Below are positions 33,646 through 43,682 of a stretch of 64,000 nt of DNA, in pieces. The number at the start of each line of letters is the position of its first letter. Positions within the stretch are counted from its first letter, which is position 1. The stretch is from a candidate division SR1 bacterium (GTDB taxonomy: Bacteria; Patescibacteriota; Gracilibacteria; Absconditabacterales; Absconditicoccaceae), in assembly GCA_026397475.1 (NCBI GenBank), contig JAPLUT010000006.1:227859-291858 (forward strand), written 5' to 3'. Under the pieces are notes generated by a model, which searched no databases, had not been told where the DNA came from, and saw nothing but the letters and a program-made list of their open reading frames with translations. The position numbers and the translations under genes were made by a program.

Positions 33646-35079
33646 CTATCGCAACAACTTCTCAAAAACCTCCTGCGCTATTTTTGGACTCACCTTACCT
33701 CATGTTTTCTTCATTAATTGTCCGATGAAAAATCCTATCGTTGTTGTCTTTCCTCACTTATATTGTTCTACTATCGTTGGATTTGATTCTAAAACTTCCT
33801 TTGCGAGAAGCTCTAATTCCTTGGTACCTATCGCTGGCGCGTCGAATCATTTTTCTTTGATAATTTCTTCTGGATTTTTTCATGTGGACAGCATCTCGTT
33901 CATGATAACTTTGAGCTGATTTTCCATGAGAGATCCGGCTTGTGCTTTGCTTAAAAATTCAGCGAATTGTCCATCAGTAAACTTAAGTGATCCGATGCTA
34001 GTGAAGTTTTCTTTCATCCATGCGGCTATAGGTCATGCGATTCGTTTCGCTACGAGTTTCGCATCTATTTTTTTGTCTGTAATGTTTGTGAAGTAATCGA
34101 GTACTGCTTTATCGCTTATTAGCGCATTAACATACTCCTTGTTGAATCCATATTCTTGAGTGAATTTTTTAATCAGATCGTGAGGAATAACTATTTCTTT
34201 ATCGTTTAATCGTTTAATCGTTTCGTCGTTTAAACGTAATTCTGGTAAGTCAGGCTCTGGGAAATATTTGTAATCAAGTGCGTCTTCTTTTGATCTCATG
34301 AGATAGGATTCGCTTTTGGCGTCATCTCGTCCTCTGGTCTGTTGCGTGAATGTTTCTCCTGCTGCATAGAGTTTCTCTTGTCTTGCTTGTTCGTGTTCGA
34401 TTGCTCTTTTGATCATTCCAAATGAGTTGATATTTTTTACTTCTACTCTGGTTCCAAAAGGATCTTTTTCTGATTTTCTGACGGAGATATTTACGTCGAC
34501 TCTCATCTGTCATTTTTCGAGGTCGGCGTCTCCGATATCGTTAAATCTCACCAACCTTTGAAGTTCTTTCAGAAATTCTATTACTTCTTCTGTAGTAGTG
34601 AAATCAGGCTTTGTAACTATTTCAACGAGGGGAGTTCCTGAACGATTGAAGTCGATCAGTGCTTGTCCTCAGGTGTGAATCATTTTTCATGTATCGTTTT
34701 CCATATGTGCATCTTGGATGTGAACAGTTCTTTCTGTAACATAATTGTCCAAGAAAAAAGAAACTTTTCATTCCGTATTTGTCGGATGATAGAGCTGAGT
34801 GATCTGGTAGCCCATAGGCGAATCAGGATAGAAATATGATTTTCTATCGAAACTAGAAACTTCGTTGATCTTGCAGTGTAGAGCCTTTCCTAGCAGTAAA
34901 GCTTTTTCTAGAACATCTTCACTGAGTACAGGAAGCGCTCCCGGTTGTGCGGTACAGACAGGGCAAATATTGGTGTTTGGCAAAACTCCTTCAAAGTTCT
35001 GCTCGTTTTTGCAGAGACAAAACATTTTATGCTCAGATTTTAGTTTGATGTGTATTTCTAGTCCGATGGTGAGTAACAT
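33646..35079 (-). CDS. gatB: Asp/Glu-tRNA amidotransferase subunit B
   Basis: 477 residues starting [20 protein letters not shown] (family GLEIH-L motif). Zinc cysteines are in FCLC...CPVC, and the transamidase core includes [19 protein letters not shown] and [33 protein letters not shown] precedes the tail. The C-terminal YqeY-like helical domain binds the tRNA. CGA at residue 251 (TRG-DD) falls on the common TRGWD Trp. At least six TGA glycines occur. With GatA and GatC, which are not in this window, it converts Glu-tRNA-Gln to Gln-tRNA-Gln. The HNH/PD-(D/E)XK genes follow it closely. Confidence 0.96.
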
Positions 35080-35109
35080 AGTATAAAGTATAAAGTATAA
35101 AGTAGAAAG
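35080..35109 (+). repeat. AT-rich dispersed repeat (agtataaagtataaag type)
   Basis: AGTATAAAGTATAAAGTATA (from 35080) continuing into AAGTAGAAAG. It is a relative of the repeats at 28608 and 55058, in the gap between gatB and the next gene. Confidence 0.65.
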
Positions 35110-35138
35110 ACTGCACTCAAGATGACAATTGTTTATAA

Positions 35139-35549
35139 TTATTTCTTTGCTTTTTTTAACTCTTTCATTTGCTTGAGGAGTTCTTTTTTTAGTTTTTGGA
35201 GTTCTTTATCAAAAATGAGATAGGTAACTTCTGAGTGATTAAACTCTGTCCTTCTGTTATAGAGTAAACCCACTAATTGATCTTGAATTGTTACTTCTAT
35301 AGTTTGGGTGTCGCCACTAATAGTATTTTGTTTTCCCATTTCCAATGCTTTCAAAATATTTTCTCATATATGCGTGAGGTATTTTATCTCGATGAAGCCA
35401 TGCTTAATAAATTTATCTGCTTCTTCATCAGTAAAATTTGATCTTATTTTTTCTAAAAATTCCTCATGAAGCTCATCTGCTCATCAGGGAATAGCATCTA
35501 TCTGACGTCTTTCTTTTTTTATGTCGTGGGCAGCTTTTCACTTTGCCAT
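35139..35549 (-). CDS. hypothetical helical protein
   Basis: 136 residues from ATG 35549; codon 4 is TGA (MAKGKAAHD) and a TGA pair occurs at IPGGADEL. The protein is charged, mostly helical, ends in a lysine-rich coiled coil (KKELLKQMKELKKAKK), and has no signal or membrane segment. No family is recognised. It lies between the malic-enzyme gene (78 bases upstream) and gatB on the same strand. Confidence 0.6.
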
Positions 35550-35627
35550 ATTTTTTCTTACGTCTAAAACTGTAAGTTTTTATAACTATTTTTGTTTTTT
35601 TTTCAACCTTGCTTTTGTTAGTATCAC

Positions 35628-36764
35628 TTAAGCATTTTTGACTGCTTTTGCAATCGTGCTTGCGACTTTTTTGTCTAGAGGACTTGGGATAATCATTTCT
35701 GGACTTGGTTTTTTAACATAGTTTGCGAGTGCTTTTGCTGCTGCTATTTTGTGTTTGTTTTCTATGTGTATGATTCTTCCGTCGAGAATTCATCTAAACA
35801 TCCCTGGGAAAACCAGAAGATTGTTTATTTGATTTGGCAAATCGCTTCTTCCTGTAGCGACAATATATGCGCCTCCTGCTTTTGCTTCTTCCGGTGAAAT
35901 TTCTGGTACGGGATTTGCCATCGCGAAGACGATTGATTTTTTATTCATAGTTGCAATGTCTTCTTTTTTCAAAAGATTTCATCTGCTGACTCAGATAAAT
36001 ATATCTGCGCCTTTTATTATGTCTTTAAGTGTGCCTTTTTCGTCGTGGATGTTATATTTCAACAAAACTTTTTTATGTTCATTGAGATCTGTTCTTGCAG
36101 AGGATATTGCTGACTTTGAGTCTACGGAGATGATGTTTTTTATTCCATATACTCATAATAATTTAGCAATCGCCGTGCCTGCTGCTCAGGATCAATTGAT
36201 GACCACTTTTACTTTTGCTTTATCTTTTTTTGTAACCTTTAATGCGTTGATAATTCAAGCGAGAACTACAATAGATGTCCCATGTTGATCGTCATGAAAT
36301 ACGGGGATGTTTAGTCTTTTTTTGAGTTCTTCTTCTATGTAAAAACAATTTGGAGCCGCAATGTCTTCAATATTTATTCCTCCAAAAGTTGGTGATATCG
36401 CTTCGATAACTTCTATTATTTTGTCAGGATCTTGCGTGTTAAGTACAATAGGGACACAATTAATTCATGCAAATTCTTTAAATAATACTGATTTTCCTTC
36501 CATGACCGGAAGACCTGCTAATCCTCAAATATTTCACAATCCAAGGACGGCACTTCCATCACTTACTATTGCGATAGTGTTAGATTTCCAAGTATATTCA
36601 TATGCTTTCTCTGGATTTTTTGCTATTTCGAGACAAGGTTGCGCTACTCAAGGCGTGTAATACAATGAGAGATCAGTTTTGTTTTTTACCGGTACTTTGG
36701 ATTTTATTTCGATTTTTCCTTTATATTTTTTATGTTTCTTTATCGATTCTGCATAAAAATCCAT
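35628..36764 (-). CDS. NAD(P)-dependent malic enzyme
   Basis: 378 residues from ATG 36764. The short bacterial malic-enzyme form: [14 protein letters not shown] with the catalytic Tyr, [44 protein letters not shown] with metal-binding Asp residues, and the NAD-binding [17 protein letters not shown]. Then follow [12 protein letters not shown] and [13 protein letters not shown]. Ten or more TGA codons occur, including both Gly of LGLGNIGG and two in NGSGAAG. It oxidatively decarboxylates malate to pyruvate with NAD(P)H formation. With acetate kinase it is one of the few central-carbon enzymes seen. Its upstream region contains several hairpins. Confidence 0.95.
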
Positions 36765-36784
36765 CTAACATTTATAATTATATA

Positions 36785-36926
36785 AAATATTTTTCCTTCG
36801 GAGACATACTTTTTGACATTGATTCAAAAAGTATGCAAAAAACTCTAGGCCCCATTAGAGCAATATCACGAATTTACTTTGATCGTATTCGGATAATTCC
36901 ACCAGACGTCGCTGGTGGTTTTTTGC
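36785..36926. other. structured intergenic region upstream of malic enzyme
   Basis: Three consecutive hairpins: an 11-bp perfect stem CATACTTTTTG/CAAAAAGTATG (36808-36841), CTCTA/TAGAG, and CCACCAG/CTGGTGG followed by T6 on the plus strand. Read on the plus strand, the last is a terminator. Read on the minus strand, the CTCTA hairpin is followed by T6 and could act as an attenuator in the malic-enzyme leader. No ORF is credible. Confidence 0.45.
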
Positions 36927-37000
36927 TTGACCTATATTTCACGCTGATTTAATAATGGTGCCACTAAAATAAAAAATAAAAATTTCAAAATAATTTTCAA

Positions 37001-38020
37001 TTAGATCCCATATTGTTTTACTATTTTACGAATCTCTTTGAAAGACGTAAATTTATGTCCTCTTTTTTTGTTTTCTTTGCTGATGCGGTAGGCTATATTG
37101 TAATGATGGAATAATACTTTGTAGGCATTTCGCAAACTATGTTCTGGGTCGTAAATGTGTGTTGGTAGTGACCCCATACCGTTGAGTTCTATAATTTTGA
37201 AATTTCCTTTGCAGAGATCTTCGACACTCTTTGCTTTAATGTCATAACGACCAAAATAAAATCCGTTTACTTTTTTACTTATCTCATCAATCAATTCTTC
37301 TAGTTGAGGAGTAATAATGCTTGAGACATCGTAAAATACTGATCCTCTACAATGATTCCCGATATAATTAAGCTGAAATTTTTCTCCATCCGCTAAGATA
37401 TTTTCCCATTTTTCTCCATATTCTTTTTTAAACTGATGATAATAATATTTAGCTCTAGGGTGATTATATACAAGTTCTTCAAAAGTGCTTCTTCCATCTC
37501 CATGAAGAAACATAAACTTTTTTTCAACGATTCCTGTTATGTATCCTTTCTCTTCTCCCGGTATGCGGTAATAGAATATTCCAAATTCTAGGGGATCACT
37601 AATAAATTCTTGAATAAGGATATCTTCGTCCATATGTTTCAGATAGGCTTTTAATTGTTTGGTATTGTGTATCTTTTTTACATCTCTTCCTGTCCTTCCT
37701 AGGGTTGGTTTTGCTATGCAGGGGAAATTAATATGCTGCTTTTTCATCTCTTGTTCGCAGTAATCAATGTCTTTTCCTTGTTGGATAAGTATGCTTATCG
37801 GAAGGAGTTTCGGATCAAATTTGTCCATATCATCATATTTGCTATATCCTGCAAATCAGCTTAACATCATCCCGGGATTGATGTTTGAAAAGAATCCTAA
37901 GTGTCCTGCTTTGATTACTAAATATGCACAATAGATATACACAGGAATTTCAAAAATATATCCGGGTAAAAATTCCCATCTTCTATATTTTTCTATCCAT
38001 AAACGTATATATTTTGACAT
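37001..38020 (-). CDS. ATP-grasp ligase-like protein
   Basis: 339 residues from ATG 38020. An N-terminal part of about 80 residues with hydrophobic stretches precedes an ATP-grasp fold: FPCIAKPTLGRTGRDV as the ATP-binding loop, EDILIQEFI, and the metal site FKIIELNGMGSLPTHIYDP. It is related to D-Ala-D-Ala-ligase or carbamoyl-phosphate-type ligases, but substrate residues are not diagnostic. The gene lies four bases downstream of the membrane-protein gene at 38025 on the same strand, so the two are probably translated from one mRNA. Confidence 0.75.
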
Positions 38021-38024
38021 AGGA

Positions 38025-38558
38025 TTAGTTTCAGAACATATTTAAAATTCGTTTTGCTCACCAAATAACGGGAAGATATACTGTTGATTTCCCTATAATT
38101 GCAGCAATGATAAAAAGCCAAAAGGGCAGTCTTTTGCGAACGATTCCGATAGCTACAATGTCCGGGATAGCAGAATCAATTGCTACTATGGTTAATAAAA
38201 ACAGAATTAGTTTGCTGTTTCTTGTTTCTAAATAGTTGGTTATTTTGTTATTGATTTTGCTTAATCTTTTCCTGTTGCTAATATATATTGCAAATCTGTT
38301 CTGTAAACGAGAAATTCGATCTTTGTTATTTCTTTTTTCTTTGAATGAAAGTATTTTTTTGTTTACGTATCCGTAAAGTAATCGTATCAATATGCTACTT
38401 GCTGCTGCTGGTAAAACGGTGCTAAATGACATAGCTATTGGCCCTGCCCCTTGGAGTAAGCGTATCCCCATGAGTGTATAGGTGATAGGAATAATCACCG
38501 GTGGAAATATCGGTGATATTACGACAAGTAAAGATATAACTATGTGCTTCAATAACAT
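38025..38558 (-). CDS. polytopic membrane protein (paralogue A)
   Basis: 177 residues, with about four hydrophobic segments and a basic central loop (KRNNKDRISRLQNRF). Near the C-terminus PDIVAIGIVRKRLPFWLFI and IIGKSTVYLPVIW match the paralogue at 40016 (PDIVGTRILYKKIKFPYFI, IIGKSVTHVPFIF). The shape recalls small SNARE-associated/DedA-type membrane proteins, but that is weak. It starts at ATG 38558, is separated from the ATP-grasp gene by four bases and follows the PLP decarboxylase gene by 22 bases. Confidence 0.65.
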
Positions 38559-38580
38559 TTCTTTTGGCGTAAATAAAAAA

Positions 38581-39939
38581 TTATATTTTTACATTTTTTA
38601 CTTGTTTAAAAAAGTTATCGATATCTTTTTTTGTCATATCTGCATTTACGGTCATGAGCCTTATAAATTCTTTTCATTTCCGCTTTCCATATCCTACCTT
38701 TATACGTCCTTGTTTGTCTAGAGCTTCACAAATCTTACTTGCTGATTTTCATTTTACCTGAAAACATACATTAATGCATTCGGGTTCTAAAACAAGGGTA
38801 AGATTTTTATCCTTTTTAATTATCGATGTTGCATATTTAGCATTTATAAATTCGTTATTAATTCTTTTCTCATACCCAGATTCTCAGAGATATTTAAGTG
38901 CTGTCCATACTTTGAATGCATCATTTCTTCTTCCACATTGGATAGATTTGTTTCCTGGATTGAGATCTTTCTCGTCCATTTGGAAGAGATAGTCTGCATT
39001 TTCATTAAAATTTTTATAAAGAATATTTGGATTTTTTGTCAAAAGTACTGCTGATAAAAGAGGAACGTTCATCATCTTGTGCAGACTTCGTGAGACAGAG
39101 TCGCTAAGTTCTATCCCTTTGAGAAGATTTTTATGTTTGTTGCTTAATAGTGCTCATCCTCCGAGTGCTGCGTCGACATGAAGTCGTATTTTATGTTTTT
39201 TTGCGATTTTAGCAATTTTTTCTATGGGATCAAAGGCTCCGAGAACTGTCGTTCATGCTGTAGCATTGATGTAAAATGGAATATATCCCTTTTTTTTGTC
39301 AGATATAATATTTTCTTCTAATTTTTTTATATTCATTTTTCATTTTTCGTCTGTGGGGATGATTCTAATCGCGTCTTTGCCTAATCCAGTTACGCTAATA
39401 AATTTTTCAGTAGAGTAGTGTGCTTGGTCTGAGGTGTATCCTACTAATTTTTCTCCACGTATTCCTGATTTTTTGATAGAAGAAGATTTTTCGTTTCTTG
39501 CAAGAACCAATGCTATCATGTTGGTTAGTGATCCTCCAGGACCGAATATTCCATCACCTTTTTTATACCCTACTTTTTTAAGTAAGAACTTAATGACTTC
39601 TTGTTCGATAAGAATATGTATTCCTGCTGATTTATAGGTATGCATTGTATTGTTTAATACCGCTGTCAACATTTCTGCCATAACTGCAGGCAATATTTCT
39701 CCTCCCACGAGAAGATTAAAAAATCACTTACTATTGGTTTTTGGGCTATTGAGGGCTATTTTTTCTATTTCATTAAAAAGCTCATCAATTCCCATGCCTT
39801 TTTTTGCAATATTGAGTTTGATGTTTTTTTTGAAGGTATCTGGAGATGTGTATTTAAGAACAGGATGTTTCTCTGAGTGATCATAATATTTTTTGATGAT
39901 GGCCACTGTCTTGTTCAGCATTTTTTCTGTATTTGTCAT
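38581..39939 (-). CDS. PLP-dependent group II decarboxylase
   Basis: 452 residues from ATG 39939. It belongs to the glutamate/aromatic amino-acid decarboxylase fold. [17 protein letters not shown] provides the phosphate-binding region and [14 protein letters not shown] the conserved His/Ser region. [16 protein letters not shown] and LHVDAALGG are the Asp-containing cofactor loop, and [12 protein letters not shown] carries the Schiff-base lysine. TGA glycines occur at TAGTT and LGGAL, among others. Substrate cannot be fixed: glutamate, tyrosine, tryptophan or a sphingosine-phosphate-lyase-like substrate are possible. Related membrane proteins flank it on both sides, which suggests a coupled transport or membrane function. 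Confidence 0.87.
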
Positions 39940-40015
39940 GACGCTATGTGCTGATAAATATAGGGTTATATATATCTAAATTAGACGATATATCAAGATT
40001 AAGCACCTTTTGTTT

Positions 40016-40546
40016 TTATAAGCCCAAGAGTTGTATAATTGTCTTTCCTACGAAAATAAAGGGAACATGAGTAACGCTTTTTCCTATAATGACTGCGATA
40101 ATAAAATAGGGAAATTTAATTTTTTTGTATAGTATTCTTGTCCCTACGATGTCTGGTAATATCGGAAGAAAGCAAAATATCGCAAACATAAATGTTGCTA
40201 CTTTCCCTGTTTTTGTTTCTATGTATTTTTCTCGTTTCAATCAAATCCTTGTCATTCTTTTTTGGTTTTTGAAATAGGTATTTACTTTGCTTACTATACG
40301 AGAAAACAAGCTATTTCATTTTATTTCTTCGTATATAGTAAGTCTTTCAATTACGTGATTTTGAACTTTTCGAATAATTATTGAGGTAAGCGTCGCTACC
40401 CCAACGGTAATAAGAGATAATAATCGAGGATTGGCTTTTTGTGCAACCAACATCCCTGTCAAAATATATCATAACGGACTAAATATAGGAGGCACAAGAG
40501 GAGCCATAAATGTTACAATTCATAATATCCATAATTGGAATACCAT
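40016..40546 (-). CDS. polytopic membrane protein (paralogue B)
   Basis: 176 residues from ATG 40546 (MVFQLWILGIVTFMAPLVPP). It has about four hydrophobic segments, a basic middle, and a C-terminal block similar to the 38025 gene. Both proteins begin with a hydrophobic segment containing a PP-I pair followed by a G-L segment (PLVPPIFSPLGYILTG here, PIFPPVIIPITYTLMG in paralogue A). The near-equal lengths support gene duplication. Transcription continues into the decarboxylase gene. Confidence 0.65.
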
Positions 40547-40643
40547 TATTTTTTGTATAATAAAAACAATTTCATTGTTGCCGGATTATGTATAGTTAAA
40601 GAAAAAAAGAAATCAATAATTCCTTTGAGGACAATATTCCCCT

Positions 40644-40708
40644 AAAGCACTGCTTGATATTGATTGCTAAAAAGCTATCATCATATGTAGCAAATAGTGC
40701 TTTTTTTT
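40644..40708 (+). promoter_or_regulatory. terminator-like hairpin in the DEAD-box helicase leader
   Basis: AAAGCACT and AGTGCTTT close a stem-loop containing an inner ATTGCTA/TAGCAAT stem, followed by T8. It ends 18 bases before the helicase ATG, so it would terminate a leader transcript and could act as an attenuator, as in cold-responsive helicase leaders. Confidence 0.5.
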
Positions 40709-40726
40709 ACTTATAAAAATACTCCT

Positions 40727-42205
40727 ATGTTATTCAGTGAATGTTGATTAAAAGCCTGATTATTGAAGTCTTTGGAAAGTATAGGATATAAAGAGGTTAC
40801 TCCTATTCAGGAACAGGTTATGAAAATAGCTTTGAGTGGCAAAAATGTTGTTTGACAATCACAAACGTGAACTGGTAAAACAGCGGCATTCCTTTTGCCT
40901 GTTTTAAATAAGATTGATACGAATAAAAAAACTTTGCAAGCATTGATTCTTGCTCCCACGAGAGAGCTTGTTGTTCAGATAGGAGAAGAAATTAAGAATC
41001 TTACAAAATTTTATGGTGTGAGTTATGCTTGTATCTATTGATGAGCAAGTCCCCTTATTCAAAAAAATATCCTTAAAAAAAATCCAGCAATTGTTATCGC
41101 TACTCCAGGAAGATTGATGGATTTTATGAATCAAAAAGTCATCAATATTAGTGTTGCTGAATATTTTGTTTTGGATGAGGTTGACAGAATGTTAGATATG
41201 TGATTTGTTCGTGATATTAAAAAAATACGAGCTCAACTTAGAAATGTAAAACAGACCTATACGTTTTCTGCAACGATGAATGATGAAATGAAGTCTATTA
41301 TAAGAGAATATATTTCTACTTATGAATTCATTAAAATCGGAGAAGGAGTTACTGTGGACAAGATTCATCATAGATATCTTCCTATGGATCATGAACAAAA
41401 ATTGTACAATGTTATCAAACTTATAAAAACACATCCTCAAGATAAAGTTATTATTTTTACTCATACCAAAAGAAACACTAAAACTATTCATCAGATTCTA
41501 GTTTGAGATAAATTTAATGCTGGTATGCTCAATGGTGATATGTCTCAAGGGAAAAGACAATCTACGCTTAATGCTTTTAAAATAGGACAAACTCAGATTC
41601 TTGTGACAACCGATGTCGCTGCAAGATGACTTAATATGGAAAACGTCTGATTGGTTATTAATTTCGATGTCCCTCTCGATCCTAAAAGTTATATTCATAG
41701 AATTGGAAGAACATGAAGGGCTGGAGCTAGTGGAAAGGCTATTATGTTAGTTTCTCCTTTGGAAATACCTTTATTTAAAGAAATAGAAAAAATACATAGA
41801 ATTAAAATTTTGCCCTCAGAGCATATTGTCCAACATGATAGGGAATGAATCTATTGAAATCTTCGTTTAGATAGATCTACGGATAAAAAGTGATGAGGAA
41901 AAAGACCTCAAGCGCCAAAACGTCAAAGTTTTACTAAAACCTATAGTAAATTATATCCCTCTGATGAACAGAGAGCTGTTAAAACCCAAAACAATTATCG
42001 TAGTAATCCTAATCATAAACAACATGAGCGTAGACCATCAAGGCCCGGAGCTCCTGTATTAGCAGGAGATACTAGATCTTCAGGGGGATGATATAAATGA
42101 AAAAACAATGATGGAAGATGATCGACAGGATGATATAAATGATCAAAACCTACAAAACCACAAGGAGGCGGATTTAGAGGAGTTGGTAAACCATATCATA
42201 AATAA
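40727..42205 (+). CDS. DEAD-box RNA helicase with Gly-rich tail
   Basis: 492 residues. Helicase motifs in order: Q motif ([10 protein letters not shown]), motif I SQTGTGKT (first Gly TGA), APTRELV, TPGRL, motif II DEVD at 150, FSATM, HRIGRTGRAG (TGA in RTG). A C-terminal tail of about 110 residues is basic and Gly/Arg/Lys-rich (GGGYKGKNNDGRG), typical of RNA-binding helicase tails; most tail glycines are TGA or GGA. It remodels structured RNA in ribosome assembly or mRNA decay. A terminator-like hairpin precedes its start and a terminator follows. Confidence 0.95.
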
Positions 42206-42216
42206 TATTAAAAATA

Positions 42217-42243
42217 GGGGCGAATAATATTCGTCCTTTTTTT
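42217..42243 (+). terminator. Rho-independent terminator
   Basis: GGGGCGAAT/ATTCGTCC with T7. It overlaps the stop codon of the convergent ApbE gene. Confidence 0.88.
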
Positions 42244-43135
42244 AAATAAATTGTATGTTGTATTTCTTCATGCCTTCTGTTGTATAGGTTTTTTTGTTCG
42301 TACATACAATAACCGCATCAATCTGTTTTTTTTTGACAAAACTTAGAGTCTTTTCTAGTCCCATCGCGATGCATGCAGTGGCATATGCGTCAGCCCTATA
42401 ACAATATACATCAATCAATGTTATGCTTACGATTTCTTCTGTATTCATTGATGTTAGGGGATTGATGATATGATTGTATTCTTTTCATTCTATCTCCCAT
42501 TTCCTCTTGTATGTCCCTGATGTAGCTATTGATTTGTTCCCTATTTCTAGTGTCGCCAATAGATCTCATTTTACAAATGGACTATCGATACCTACTATAG
42601 TTTTTTTTCAATCATCCGCTATTCAAGCTATATAAATATCTCCTCCTGCATCTATAATGTAATCTTTGTATCATTTGCTTTCTAGATATTCATTTGCTTT
42701 GTCTACGGCATATCCTTTCACTATTCATCCTAGGTCTAATATTTGTCATTCCTGCAGGCTCATTGTATTTCAAACAATTTCAACTTTTTCAAACTCTAAA
42801 TTTACCTTTGTCTCTTCTTTTTTAAACTCATGCCTATCGAAATCCTTGCTATATCCTATGGTCTTTAAGTTGATGAGCGGGTTGAAATAAAAGTCGCTAT
42901 CGGCATATATCTCTTTGCATTTATGTATTACGTCGATAAATCTCCCTGAAACCTTTAAGGTTCTTTCTGTATTTAGTTTACATAGGCTTGAATCTACAAG
43001 AAATCTAGAAAATTCTTCTTCTAAAGACTGAAATATCTCAAAAGTATTTTCTATGTCTTTGTGACAATTCTCTTTTGAAAAAATAGTTATGGTAATTTCT
43101 GTTCACATTATTTTTTTTGTACTAGAATATGTCAT
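42242..43135 (-). CDS. apbE: ApbE-like FAD:protein FMN transferase
   Basis: 297 residues from ATG 43135, with an alternative ATG ten codons in that gives the common MGTEITITIF start. Family blocks: FSRFLVDSSLCKLN, FNPLI, ILDLGGIVKGYAVDKANEYL (TGA in LGGIVKG), YIIDAGGDIYI, ATSGTYKR, HIINPLT and ADAYATACIAMG. ApbE attaches FMN covalently to a Thr/Ser of target proteins outside the cytoplasm. No lipoprotein signal is evident on ApbE itself. It is divergent from the lipoprotein and reductase-rubredoxin genes, a likely functional pair. Confidence 0.9.
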
Positions 43136-43268
43136 TTAACGGCTATTGATACATAAAATGTGCTTTTCTAGTATAAAAAAATAGCTTCTGAAGTAAATAC
43201 AAATGCCTTGTAAAAAATATCGACTTGAATATAAGTATTCTACTACTCTTTACTTCTTTTTTGTGAGT

Positions 43269-43682
43269 ATGAGGTCAAAATTATCCTTTTTCCTATTTGT
43301 TTCTTTCTCGCTATTTTTAAGTGGGTGTAGCACTCAGGATCCCTTTGAAATTGGCCAACAAAGAAATGGTACTGATATGGGAGTTATTCAAGCTATTTGA
43401 GATCAAGCATTAGATCAGATGTTTTGAACAGACACTATTTCTTCTTCAGAAGAGATTCTAACTTGAAATGAAACATCACAGATGCCAAGTGTGTCTCAAG
43501 TTTCAAAAACAATATCGCCAATTTCTTCTAGCACTTTTTCTTGATGAGAAAGTGTGAATCAAGCTCCTTTATCCTCTAATACTTCTAGTGTTTCTCCGTC
43601 CAATGCCTCTATTCAACCTATAAATATTCCACCTCAAGATCCTTCTGATAAAGAAGATGATCCTTGATCAGAAAGAGATTAA
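43269..43682 (+). CDS. Ser/Thr/Pro-rich lipoprotein
   Basis: 137 residues. MRSKLSFFLFVSFSLFLSGC is a lipoprotein signal, with lipobox LSGC and Cys20 as the lipidated residue. The mature part is a low-complexity Ser/Thr/Pro/Asn stretch with an acidic end (DKEDDPGSERD), which suggests a surface spacer. The open frame extends upstream to 43203 but ATG 43269 gives the proper signal peptide. The stop overlaps the start of the reductase fusion by about 19 bases, so the two are translationally linked. Confidence 0.7.

Noticed and set aside
36602..36952. Plus-strand ORF over the start of malic enzyme
   Set aside because: Antisense to the conserved malic-enzyme N-terminus; no family features.
43269..43682. 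Flavinylation target motif in the lipoprotein
   Set aside because: No D/S-G-A-T-type motif is present; the link to ApbE rests on position only.
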